Source of the DNA: Blautia_A aquisgranensis
Lineage (GTDB): Bacteria > Bacillota > Clostridia > Lachnospirales > Lachnospiraceae
Reading direction: 5' to 3'
Length of the DNA: 64,000 nucleotides
Assembly (NCBI RefSeq): GCF_040096615.1
Contig: NZ_JBBMEJ010000001.1
Span: 124,001 to 188,000, forward strand
The position numbers were made by a program, and so were the translations under genes. Positions 35,379 to 43,655 of this stretch are shown in pieces; positions within the stretch are counted from its first letter, which is position 1, and every line of letters starts with the position of its first letter. Below the pieces are notes generated by a model. The model searched no databases. It was not told the origin of the DNA and saw only the letters and a program-made list of their open reading frames with translations.

Positions 35379-37796
35379 TTATTCTGTTTTATCCTCACCG
35401 TTCTGCTGCTTTTCTGCTTCCTGCGCTGCAAGACGCTCTGCAACTCTTTTACGGTTTTTCTTTTTTGGCTGCTGTGGAGCAGCTGGCTGTCCGGATGGCT
35501 GTTTCACTTTTTTATCAGTAGAAGCCTGTGCGGATGTTGCCGCTGCAGCCGGAGCTGCAAAAGTTTTTCTGCCAAAAGTCTTCATTGTATACCACAGTGC
35601 GCCTGTAATGCATACAGAAGAATATGCTCCGCCGATGATACCTACCATCAGAGGTGCGGCAAACTCTTTAATGGAAGAAACTCCCATAACGTAAAGGATC
35701 GCAACCATAACGAAGGTTGTCAGAGATGTGTAAATGCTTCGTGTCAAAGTTTCTGTGATACTTGTATTTACGATCTCTTTCAGTTTCTCATCTGCAACTT
35801 TCTTTCTGCCCTTCATATTCTCACGGATACGGTCGAAAATAACGATAGTCGCATTGATAGAATAACCGACGATCGTCAGCATACACGCGATAAATGTATT
35901 TCCCACAGAAGTTCTGGAAATAACATAGAATGCAAGTACTACCAGAACATCATGCAAAAGTGCAAGTACCGCGCTGCTTGCAAACCGGATATCCTTGAAG
36001 CGGAACCAGATATAGAGAAGCATAAAGATCGCTGCAACGATAACTGCAACAATCGCATCTCTTCTCATCTCGTTGCTGACTGTCGCTGAAATATTCTCAG
36101 ATGTGATCAGGCTTGTATCCACATCAAAATTCTCTTCCAGTGCCTTGTTCAGTGCTTCACGCTCACTGAGATCCAGAGAACGTGTCTTAATAACCACCTG
36201 GTTAGTTCCCTGTACCTTTGTAGGCTGTACATTCTTATCTCCTGTTACTGCCTCAACAACCGGTGTTACCTCAGAGTCGATCTCTTTGATATCCATCTCT
36301 TTGTTGAAGGTTACATTCGTGGAAGTACCGCCTGAGAACTCTAGGCTGTAATTCATTGCCTTATCACCGATCACGTTGCTGTGTACCAGCATTCCTACAG
36401 GTCCACAGAGGATCAGGATAATGGAAAGTGCAAAGAACAGTTTTCTCTTTCCAAGGAAATCAATAACCTTACGTTCTTTGGCTACACCATAGAATTTCGG
36501 ATCACGGACACCGATCGCATACACTGCGTTGATCACAAATCTGGATACTACCAGTGCTGTGAACATGGAGATCACAATACCCATAGCCAGTGTGTAGGCA
36601 AATCCTTTAACAGAACCGGAGCCAAGCCACATCAGTACGCAGGCTGCAATAAGTGTTGTAATATTTCCATCAAAAATAGCACTAAATGCTTTGCTGAATC
36701 CGCTCTTGATTGCTGCATGAACAGAAAGTCCTGCTCCGATCTCCTCACGGATTCTGGCATAAATGATAACGTTGGCATCCACCGCCATACCAATGCCGAG
36801 AATGATACCTGCAATACCCGGAAGCGTAAGGGTGATATCAAAGGCATTCAGTGTGATCAGCATTAACGTGGTATAAAGGATCAGTGCAACAGATGCTACA
36901 AGACCAGGGATACGATATGCAATGATCATGATCAGCATAACGATCACAAGACCGATAGCTCCTGCTTTTACACTTGTTGCAATAGCCTCCTCACCAAGCT
37001 GTGCAGCTACTACGCTGGAACGAAGCTCAGTAAGCTCAAGGCTTAAGGAACCGATTCGTATGTAGGATGCAAGGTTCTGCGCTTCCTCTGTGCTGGCCAT
37101 TCCGGTGATCTGAGCTTTTCCACCAGATATCTCCTCGTTTACATTCGGAGCACTTAACACCTGATTGTCATATACGATCGCGATCTGCTTACCAACATTA
37201 GCCTTGGTTGCTTCCGCGAATTTTGTTTTTCCATCTTTTGTAAGAGTCAGGCTGACTGCATATTTCTGGGAGCTTGTGGATGAATCCTGATAAGCTCCTC
37301 CCTCAGCATCTGCAACGTCTGTACCTTCCAGTACAACAGAGCCTGCCTTCTGAATATCTTCAATGCTTCTTGCAAGAACATATCCGCTTTCGCTGTTTCC
37401 TGTTGTAAAGTTCTGGTTTCCGTCTGCATCTGTCTGATCGATAAAATACAGAGAACCTGGCTTTCCAAGCTCTTCCAGGATCGCATTCGCGTCTGATACT
37501 CCCGGAATCTCAATAGTAATACGGTTGGAGCCTTCCTGATATGCCTGTGCCTCAGTACTGTACTGAGAAACACGCTGCTGCATCTTATATACAGTATCGG
37601 ACATATCTTCCTTGCTCGGATTGCTGTCCTTCGCCTGGTATGTGATGCTGACACCGCCGGCAAGATCAAGTCCGGTATTGATATTCTTAGCCGAACCTGT
37701 ACCTGTAGGGCCAATGCCCACTGCAGCCACATAGCAGAAGAATACTGTGACGATTGCCGTCAGAAGCAGCACTGCAATTCCTCTACTTTTCTTCAT
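35379..37796 (-). CDS. secDF: Fused protein translocase subunit SecDF
   Basis: A single 805-residue SecD-SecF fusion with about twelve membrane helices. It uses the proton gradient to help pull secreted proteins through SecYEG. The SecD half starts with INTGLDLAGGVSITYQ and has the P1 periplasmic domain (about 40-270) and GMAVDANVIIYARIREE. The SecF half has YSLEFSGGTSTNV and TIVGYSINATIVIFDRIRE. The C-terminus is a basic and glutamine-rich tail (PAAPQQPKKKNRKRV). It lies 15 bases after scfB, the usual Clostridia arrangement. Confidence 0.97.
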   Translation of the reverse strand: MKKSRGIAVLLLTAIVTVFFCYVAAVGIGPTGTGSAKNINTGLDLAGGVSITYQAKDSNPSKEDMSDTVYKMQQRVSQYSTEAQAYQEGSNRITIEIPGVSDANAILEELGKPGSLYFIDQTDADGNQNFTTGNSESGYVLARSIEDIQKAGSVVLEGTDVADAEGGAYQDSSTSSQKYAVSLTLTKDGKTKFAEATKANVGKQIAIVYDNQVLSAPNVNEEISGGKAQITGMASTEEAQNLASYIRIGSLSLELTELRSSVVAAQLGEEAIATSVKAGAIGLVIVMLIMIIAYRIPGLVASVALILYTTLMLITLNAFDITLTLPGIAGIILGIGMAVDANVIIYARIREEIGAGLSVHAAIKSGFSKAFSAIFDGNITTLIAACVLMWLGSGSVKGFAYTLAMGIVISMFTALVVSRFVINAVYAIGVRDPKFYGVAKERKVIDFLGKRKLFFALSIILILCGPVGMLVHSNVIGDKAMNYSLEFSGGTSTNVTFNKEMDIKEIDSEVTPVVEAVTGDKNVQPTKVQGTNQVVIKTRSLDLSEREALNKALEENFDVDTSLITSENISATVSNEMRRDAIVAVIVAAIFMLLYIWFRFKDIRFASSAVLALLHDVLVVLAFYVISRTSVGNTFIACMLTIVGYSINATIVIFDRIRENMKGRKKVADEKLKEIVNTSITETLTRSIYTSLTTFVMVAILYVMGVSSIKEFAAPLMVGIIGGAYSSVCITGALWYTMKTFGRKTFAAPAAAATSAQASTDKKVKQPSGQPAAPQQPKKKNRKRVAERLAAQEAEKQQNGEDKTE

Positions 37797-37811
37797 TTTC
37801 TTTTTCCTCTC

Positions 37812-39176
37812 TTATTCCGCCAAAGCAGCTTTTATCATGATAGCGCACTCCACACGCTTCCTCTGGAGTTCGCATCCGATCTTATAATTCCCCCGGATAT
37901 CTCCGCCGAAATGGTAGCCGTTCGCTGCACAGCCACCGCTGCAATAGAATCTGGCAAAGCAGTCCTTGCAGTCCGGTTTCGTATAGACGTTGCATCTGCC
38001 GAAATCTTTTACGATCTCAGGCTTTGTGATTCCCTCGTCTACATTACCCATAAGGTACTGTTCCTCACCGACAAACTGATGACATGGATAAAAATCTCCC
38101 CATGGTGTTACAGCCAGATATTCTGTTCCTGAGCCACACCCGGAAAGACGTTTATATACACATGGGCCGCCGGTAAGGTCGATCATAAAGTGGAAGAAAT
38201 TAAACCCTTTACCTTCTTTTTCCCTTTTAATCATTTCTTTTGCAAGAATGTCATACTGTTCCAGAATCTGAGGAATATCCTCCTCACGGATCGCATAATC
38301 CTCTGTATCTGCAGCTACAACCGGCTCCACAGAAATCTGTTTAAAGCCAAGGTCTGCCAGATGCAGGACATCCTTGGAAAAATCAAGATTATGATGTGTA
38401 AAAGTTCCTCTTACATAATACTTGTCCTGATTTCTGGACTCTGCAAATTTCTCGAATTTCGGCATGACCAGATCATAGCTTCCTGCTCCTTTACGGAACG
38501 GGCGCATGTAATCATGAACCTCTTTTCTTCCATCCACGCTCAGAACTACGTTACCCATCTCTTTGTTACAGAATTCCATAACCTCATCATTGAGAAGGAC
38601 TCCATTGGTTGTCAGGGTAAAACGGAACTTCTTATTATGAAGCTTCTCCTGCTCTCTTCCGTATTTCACAAGATCTTTAACAACCTGCCAGTTCATAAGA
38701 GGCTCGCCGCCAAAGAAATCCACCTCCAGGTTCTTTCTGGAGCCGGAGTTCGCGATCAGGAAATCCAGTGCTTTCTTTCCTACTTCAAAGGACATCAGTG
38801 CACGTCTTCCGTGATACTCTCCTTCCTCGGCAAAGCAATATCTGCATGCCAGGTTACAGTCATGAGCAATATGAAGACAAAGGGCTTTCACAACAGTCTG
38901 ACGATTCTTTGTAAACTCATCAATGATGTTCTCATAAATATCTTTTGTAAAAAGCATTCCCTGTTCCTGGAGCTTTTTGCATTCAGTTACAGATGTTTCC
39001 ACATCTTCTTTCTTAAAGCGGTCACCAAGTTTCTCTGCTATCGCATCCGCTTCCATGCCTTCCTCAAGATACGGCAGCACCTCATAGGTTACTTCATCTA
39101 CAAGATGGATGCAGCCGCTGTTGATATCCAGCACAATATTATATCCATTACTCTGATAACGGTGAATCAGACTCAT
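37812..39176 (-). CDS. scfB: Radical SAM maturase of the SCIFF peptide
   Basis: A 454-residue radical SAM/SPASM enzyme. The N-terminal RiPP recognition element is about residues 1-85, the SAM cluster motif is CNLACRYC near residue 108, and the SPASM region carries CxxC-rich blocks (GCGSGTEYLAV, CKDCFARFYCSGGC). It forms thioether bonds between cysteines and partner residues in the SCIFF precursor encoded just upstream. Start 39176 follows GGGAAG and GAAAGGA; the longer frame from 39218 would begin inside the hairpin at 39217-39240. Expression relative to the peptide may be limited by that hairpin. Confidence 0.95.
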   Translation of the reverse strand: MSLIHRYQSNGYNIVLDINSGCIHLVDEVTYEVLPYLEEGMEADAIAEKLGDRFKKEDVETSVTECKKLQEQGMLFTKDIYENIIDEFTKNRQTVVKALCLHIAHDCNLACRYCFAEEGEYHGRRALMSFEVGKKALDFLIANSGSRKNLEVDFFGGEPLMNWQVVKDLVKYGREQEKLHNKKFRFTLTTNGVLLNDEVMEFCNKEMGNVVLSVDGRKEVHDYMRPFRKGAGSYDLVMPKFEKFAESRNQDKYYVRGTFTHHNLDFSKDVLHLADLGFKQISVEPVVAADTEDYAIREEDIPQILEQYDILAKEMIKREKEGKGFNFFHFMIDLTGGPCVYKRLSGCGSGTEYLAVTPWGDFYPCHQFVGEEQYLMGNVDEGITKPEIVKDFGRCNVYTKPDCKDCFARFYCSGGCAANGYHFGGDIRGNYKIGCELQRKRVECAIMIKAALAE

Positions 39177-39216
39177 CTTCCCGCAATCCTTTCTAAAAAT
39201 CTTTTCATAACCCGAC

Positions 39217-39240
39217 AAAACGCGCCCTCCGGCGCGTTTT
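39217..39240 (-). terminator. Hairpin between scfA and scfB, candidate attenuator
   Basis: AAAACGCGCC (39217-39226) and GGCGCGTTTT (39231-39240) form a perfect 10-bp stem with a 4-base loop. On the minus strand the 3' arm ends in GTTTTGTC, a short T-run. It would let most transcripts stop after the peptide gene, with partial readthrough into the enzyme gene. Confidence 0.7.
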
Positions 39241-39319
39241 GCTGGATACCTGTTACTTCAGATAAGACAAGTGAAGCAGCGGAAGATCCGCTGCTTTCCA
39301 CTCATTCAACGGCTGCTTC

Positions 39320-39460
39320 TTATTTATGCTCGCAGCTCTGGTTTCCTACTGTACAGGAAGTCTTGCAAGCAGACTGGCAGGATGTCTGACATTCGCCACA
39401 TCCACCCTTCTTAACCGTGTTCTGAAGGTTCTTTGTATTTAATGTCTTGATATGTTCCAT
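39320..39460 (-). CDS. scfA: SCIFF precursor peptide (six cysteines in forty-five)
   Basis: A 46-residue peptide too short for routine ORF calling. The leader MEHIKTLNTKNLQNTVKKGG is followed by a core with six cysteines: CGEC, SC, AC, SC and a final cysteine in NQSCEHK. This is the SCIFF pattern, found in nearly all Clostridia next to its maturase. The mature product carries thioether crosslinks and its function is unknown. AAAGGAGG lies 6-8 bases before the ATG. It is followed by the hairpin at 39217 and scfB. Confidence 0.96.
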   Translation of the reverse strand: MEHIKTLNTKNLQNTVKKGGCGECQTSCQSACKTSCTVGNQSCEHK

Positions 39461-39541
39461 GATATATCCTCCTTTATGTATTCTATCTCCGCCTAGTATA
39501 GCATAAAATTACTGATTTTCAAAGTATTTTTTTGCAAGCTT

Positions 39542-39892
39542 TTACGACAGCATTCCACCAAGTGCTCCGCCACCCAGACACATGAAAAAAGTCGTCACTG
39601 CATGCGAAAAAGTCATATCCCATTTTCCCTGTGCCAGAAAGGAAACCAGAAGCAGTAACAGATAATAGGAAAGCCCCGTAACGATTCCCCACAAACATCT
39701 GTCTTTTCTCATAAATCTGCCGACAGCCAAACCTCCGATCAGGCAGGAAACTACATAAATAAAGATAATTCCCGCTGCTGCTATCCCTTCTCCCGGTTCA
39801 AGGCGAAACAGAATAAAAGCAAGAACAAGCAGCAGACAACCTGTAATTCCATAGGCCAGAAGTAACGACCACAATACTGCTTTTACTTTCAT
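39542..39892 (-). CDS. TIGR04086 family membrane protein
   Basis: A 116-residue protein with four hydrophobic helices (LLLAYGITGCLLLVLAFILF, GIIFIYVVSCLIGGLAVG, and two more). It matches the small TIGR04086 membrane family common near secDF and scfAB in Clostridia; its function is unknown. Its ribosome binding site, GGGAGGGC, lies inside the 3' arm of the terminator at 39895-39931, only 6 bases before the ATG. Readthrough transcripts from the upstream gene could therefore hide the site in the stem. Confidence 0.88.
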   Translation of the reverse strand: MKVKAVLWSLLLAYGITGCLLLVLAFILFRLEPGEGIAAAGIIFIYVVSCLIGGLAVGRFMRKDRCLWGIVTGLSYYLLLLLVSFLAQGKWDMTFSHAVTTFFMCLGGGALGGMLS

Positions 39893-39894
39893 AA

Positions 39895-39931
39895 AAAAGC
39901 CCTCCCATGGTCATTATATGGGAAGGCTTTT
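39895..39931 (-). terminator. Terminator that contains the next gene's ribosome binding site
   Basis: On the minus strand AAAAGCCTTCCCAT (39931-39918) pairs with ATGGGAGGGCTTTT (39908-39895), one mismatch, and runs into TTTTTT. It ends the surface protein transcript. The GGGAGG in the 3' arm is the ribosome site of the TIGR04086 gene. Confidence 0.85.
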
Positions 39932-39951
39932 GTCGTTATTCTCTGTTTATC

Positions 39952-41748
39952 TTATTTCTTTCTTCTTTTAAGGAATACTGCAACTCCTGCCACAACAGCT
40001 GCTGCTACAAACAGAATCACAAATGGAAGAATCTGTGTGGTATCTCCTGTATTTACCTGTTTTTTAGATGTCGTCTGTGAAGATGCTTCCTCCGACCCTT
40101 CATCAGAAGTGCTGCTGTCCTGTGAAGAAGAGGCTTCCGGATCCGCACTGCCAGATGAAAGATTATCAGATGTATCCAAATCTGTATCTGCACTTTCCGC
40201 TACATCTGTGTCTGCCGTACTTGCAGACTGTGAGGTATCAATGGAAGCTGTATCAGCCGCCGGTGTCACTGTAGTACTGCTGTCACTTCCGGCATCAGGG
40301 CCTACCAGTGATTTACTTCCGGCGATTCCAAATGGACTGAAAGAATGTGTGCTGAATGTCATAGTATCTCCGTCAACGCTCGGAATAATTGTTTCCATAG
40401 CTCCATTATCCAGAAGATGCTCGATGGAATATGTATAACCGGCCTTAACAGGAACTGTCACACTGATATATTCGCCATCCGGAATCTTATACTCTGTATT
40501 CTTCTGGGTATCCCACAGCTCAAATTCATAAGACTTAAAGATCGTTGCATCCTCTTCATTGGTAAACTCATAATCATCACCACCGGAAACACGAAACTGA
40601 ACATACCATGGAAGGTCAATACCGGAAACCGTAATTCCGTCACAGGTATGATTCTGTACTGCGGTCTGCTCTTTCTCGGTGTCTGTCAGATCTGTCGCTG
40701 CATTTTGTGGACGTTTATCCTCTTCTTCGTCTTTCCTGTCAAAAATATTGTTATTATCTTCCGGAATCTCTGTTATTTCAGGAATCTCTGTTATTTCAGG
40801 AATTTCTGTTATCTCAGAAGCTTTATCCTCTTTATCTGGCTCTGTCCTATTATCTTTATCCTCGGATATACTATCATCTACTGATGGCATTGTTGTTATT
40901 TCAGGAGCTTCTGTTATTTCCGGTTCTTCAACGCTGTCCTTATCCTGTTCTGAATCATCAGTTGTCTCAGAATCCGCTACCTGTGATGGCGTTACAGTTA
41001 TTTCAGGAGTTTCTGTTGTGTCCGGAATCTCTGTTACTTCAGGAGTTTCTGCAACTTCACCTTTCTGATTTCCGTCTTCTTTATCAAAAATATCTTTATT
41101 ATTGATATTTCCTACATTCTCATCATCTACCTTCTGATCAGCCGGATCCTCTATCACATCCGAATCTGCCTTCCCACCATTCTGTTCGGAGTCTGCATCG
41201 CTGTCTTCAGATATTCCACTCTTATCTGCGTAATCATTTCCGGCTTTCTCATCGGAAGTATTCTCATTGTCTGTACTACTTTCATCAGAAGCTTCCGCGT
41301 TATTATTTTCATCCTTATCATAGACTTCTTTATAATCTGTACCGCTACTATTACTTTCAGATTCTTTAAAATCATCAATACTACTGACCACCACAGTCAC
41401 ATAGCCTGTAAGCGTCCCTGAACTGCTATCCCAGCCCGGAAGCCCGGAAAATTCTGTATCTGTTGACGGTTTAAACACAACTGCACAGGACTGTACTCTC
41501 TTCTCCGGTACATAAGAACCATCCACCCATGAAAGTGTTCCATAAGAGTTAGATGGAAGTGCCACATTAGACAAAGCCGTCGGGCTGTCAATCGTGATAT
41601 TGTCCGGAATTACCGCGCCAGCTTCAATACCGGATGTACTTCCCGCGTAAGTCGGAAATGTCTGTCCACCAATAAGTGTCATAGATAAAGCTGCTACTGC
41701 CAATATTGAAAAACTTTTGCTGAAAGTAGTCTTTGTGTTCTTTTTCAT
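39952..41748 (-). CDS. Sortase-anchored, acidic cell-surface protein
   Basis: A 598-residue secreted protein. A signal peptide (ILAVAALSMTLIGGQTFPTYA) is followed by a small folded region (about 35-125), then a long D/E/S/T/N-rich stretch with EITEIP and ETPEIT repeats (about 125-370). Next comes a beta domain of about 110 residues (ITVSGIDLPWYVQFRVSGG, VTVPVKAGYTYSIEH) and a second disordered stalk. The C-terminus QVNTGD, a hydrophobic helix and KRRKK form a sortase signal of the NTGD type seen in Lachnospiraceae. No sortase gene is in the window. GAGG precedes ATG 41748. The ligand is unknown. Confidence 0.88.
   Translation of the reverse strand: MKKNTKTTFSKSFSILAVAALSMTLIGGQTFPTYAGSTSGIEAGAVIPDNITIDSPTALSNVALPSNSYGTLSWVDGSYVPEKRVQSCAVVFKPSTDTEFSGLPGWDSSSGTLTGYVTVVVSSIDDFKESESNSSGTDYKEVYDKDENNNAEASDESSTDNENTSDEKAGNDYADKSGISEDSDADSEQNGGKADSDVIEDPADQKVDDENVGNINNKDIFDKEDGNQKGEVAETPEVTEIPDTTETPEITVTPSQVADSETTDDSEQDKDSVEEPEITEAPEITTMPSVDDSISEDKDNRTEPDKEDKASEITEIPEITEIPEITEIPEDNNNIFDRKDEEEDKRPQNAATDLTDTEKEQTAVQNHTCDGITVSGIDLPWYVQFRVSGGDDYEFTNEEDATIFKSYEFELWDTQKNTEYKIPDGEYISVTVPVKAGYTYSIEHLLDNGAMETIIPSVDGDTMTFSTHSFSPFGIAGSKSLVGPDAGSDSSTTVTPAADTASIDTSQSASTADTDVAESADTDLDTSDNLSSGSADPEASSSQDSSTSDEGSEEASSQTTSKKQVNTGDTTQILPFVILFVAAAVVAGVAVFLKRRKK
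40763..40816 (-). repeat. Three 18-bp tandem repeats in the surface protein gene
   Basis: Units at 40763-40780, 40781-40798 and 40799-40816 read GGAATCTCTGTTATTTCA with two changes in the third. They encode EITEIP three times. Identical first and second units suggest recent duplication. Confidence 0.9.
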
Positions 41749-41956
41749 AATAATCTGCACCTCTATATTCAAAATCTTTGCTTTATATCTCTCATATGTC
41801 TGAAAATTCTTTTATATAAAATATCGAACGCATTTATCACGCGCCCGAACTAATATTTCTCCAAAAATTAATATCTTGTTAATCTTTCGTAACAAATATT
41901 TCGTTTTTTCGTCAAAAGCATTATAACACAATTCCTTTTTTTACGACACCCCCAAA

Positions 41957-42550
41957 TTAATTTTTTTTAAGCATCAGCGAAAATTGTTTGATTATTCGTG
42001 TTATTTCCCCCATTACCTCATCAATTCCCTCATTTGTCTCTCTCCATGTATCCTTATCTATTGAATCCACACAACATGAGCTCACAAAAAATTCTGTATC
42101 CGGATAAAGCAATTTATAATACATTAGAGCACGTCTTGCATGACAGGTTTTGCAACAGAGAATCGCCTTTTGAATGTCCAGGTGCTCTCTGTCAGTAACC
42201 TGCCTGGAATAGATCGCGTTTTCATAAGTAAAGGTTGCCTGTTCTTCTTTAAGGATTGCAGATTCCGGCACTCCGTTTTTTATAAGAACATCTTTCAAAA
42301 ATCCCCATTCCGTTTCATAATTCCCATTATAACCATCTCTTTTATCCAGAACACCCGCAAATTTTCCTAATGTAACGCTGTATTTTCCACTAGGAAGAAC
42401 CTTTGGGGCCAGGCCCTGCCGGTAAAGCTGCGCCGCCCGCTCTGCCATCTGCGGATAACCATTTCCCGGAATAAAGATCACATCTGCCTTTTCAGGCTTA
42501 TCTTCTATAAAAATAAAATCCTCTATCTGTTTCAGAAATTCCCCGTACAT
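41957..42550 (-). CDS. YdcF/ElyC (DUF218) family protein
   Basis: A 197-residue protein with the DUF218 core: ADVIFIPGNGYPQMAERAAQLYRQG near residues 23-47, VLPSGKYS, GVPESAILKEEQATFTYENAIYS near 95-115 and a CCKTCHARRAL segment. Family members are linked to envelope polysaccharide or vancomycin-related functions in E. coli (SanA, ElyC), without a known reaction. No membrane helix is visible, so this is a soluble form. It lies 184 bases before the surface protein gene on the other side of an AT-rich gap and appears to be monocistronic. Confidence 0.85.
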   Translation of the reverse strand: MYGEFLKQIEDFIFIEDKPEKADVIFIPGNGYPQMAERAAQLYRQGLAPKVLPSGKYSVTLGKFAGVLDKRDGYNGNYETEWGFLKDVLIKNGVPESAILKEEQATFTYENAIYSRQVTDREHLDIQKAILCCKTCHARRALMYYKLLYPDTEFFVSSCCVDSIDKDTWRETNEGIDEVMGEITRIIKQFSLMLKKN

Positions 42551-42684
42551 TTTCCCTGTATCCTTTCTTCTGTATTTCAGAATATTTTTATCTTTTCATG
42601 TTCATTTTATCTATAATAATAACATGCTTCCCTGACATGAGCATTGACAAATTTATTTTTTCATTTTCTCCCATCCGCATATTT

Positions 42685-43449
42685 CTATTTTGTCACGATC
42701 ACTGTACTGTATCCCTCATCTCTCAGCCGCTGTTCCATGTTCACCGCATTTCCAAGCTGAAGATACGCACCTGTCTGCACCTTATAAAGATCATTTTCTT
42801 TCAGTATAAAAGCCGGAAAGCCCTGATCCGTCAACTGATACAGCATTCGATCCGCATTTTCTCTTTTTCGGAAAGCGCCTGTCTGAACTCTGTAATACAA
42901 CGGTGTCTCAACCGTTTCTTCGTCCAGTGTGCCAAGGATCGCATCTGCAATACTTCTGGCAACTTCATGAAACTTTTCATCAAAAAGCTGATTATCTTTT
43001 TCCGAATTGATAAATCCTGTTTCTATAAGAAGTGCAGGCATCTTTGTTCTTCGAAGCACTACCAGTCCGGGACGTTCTTTCACTCCCAGTTCCTTGAACC
43101 CCAATTCACCCAACGCTCCTACGATATTTTCAGCCATCTGATATTTAATACCTTTTTTATCATAAACCAACACTTCCACTCCATTGTATTTTCCAGGTTC
43201 CTCTCCGCTGTTTCTGTGAAAAGAAATAAAATAATCGGCTCCTGCCTCATTGGCAAAACGTGCCTTCTCAAAAGGAGTCTGGTAGACATCCGTAGTTCTT
43301 GTATAAACCACATCCACTCCATTCTCTTCCAGAAGTTTTCCGACTGCAAGCGCCAGCTTCAGATTATCGTCTTTTTCTTTTCTTTCTTTATAAACAGCAC
43401 CCGGATCTTCTCCACCATGGCCTGCATCAAGAACGATTTTATATGCCAT
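42685..43449 (-). CDS. N-acetylmuramoyl-L-alanine amidase with SPOR domain
   Basis: A 254-residue cell-wall hydrolase. Residues 1-175 are an Amidase_3 domain with zinc ligands in DAGHGGEDPGA, FISFHRNSGEE and the catalytic glutamate in LIETGFINSEKD. A SPOR peptidoglycan-binding domain follows (about 180-254, VQTGAFRKRENADRML and VQTGAYLQLGNAVNM as the two repeats). It cuts the bond between muramic acid and the stem peptide. There is no signal peptide: MAYKIVLDAGHG begins directly at the domain. TAGGAGAAG precedes ATG 43449. It is divergent from the ABC importer. Confidence 0.94.
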   Translation of the reverse strand: MAYKIVLDAGHGGEDPGAVYKERKEKDDNLKLALAVGKLLEENGVDVVYTRTTDVYQTPFEKARFANEAGADYFISFHRNSGEEPGKYNGVEVLVYDKKGIKYQMAENIVGALGELGFKELGVKERPGLVVLRRTKMPALLIETGFINSEKDNQLFDEKFHEVARSIADAILGTLDEETVETPLYYRVQTGAFRKRENADRMLYQLTDQGFPAFILKENDLYKVQTGAYLQLGNAVNMEQRLRDEGYSTVIVTK

Positions 43450-43568
43450 ATTTCTTCTCCTAAAATGCATGTGTGTTCATAATAGGATATGTATTTCTTC
43501 TTTTCCTGTGAACATTAATGAGTTTTTTATGGTTTGTGCAGGTCATTACATTTCCGCGTTAATTCTTC

Positions 43569-43597
43569 TTGACTTTTAAGCGCTAAAGTGCTATATT
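43569..43597 (+). promoter_or_regulatory. Promoter of the TrpXYZ-like importer operon
   Basis: TTGACT (43569-43574) and TATATT (43592-43597) are 17 bases apart. The spacer holds AAGCGCTAAAGTGCTA, two similar AGYGCT units that could be an operator. No T-box is present in the leader. Confidence 0.7.
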
Positions 43598-43655
43598 AAT
43601 ACAATCAGTGTTGCATTTTTACAGATGCAGCCATATCGTGAGGAGGAAAAACAAT

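Noticed and set aside
38190..39389. 399-codon plus-strand frame opposite scfB
   Set aside because: Antisense to the SCIFF maturase and overlapping scfA; composition is that of a mirrored frame.
40763..40816. CRISPR-like repeats
   Set aside because: The 18-bp units are contiguous, have no spacers and encode a peptide repeat inside a gene.
43450..43655. T-box or tryptophan riboswitch upstream of the TrpXYZ-like operon
   Set aside because: The leader is short, and neither the T-box sequence nor an antiterminator pair is visible.
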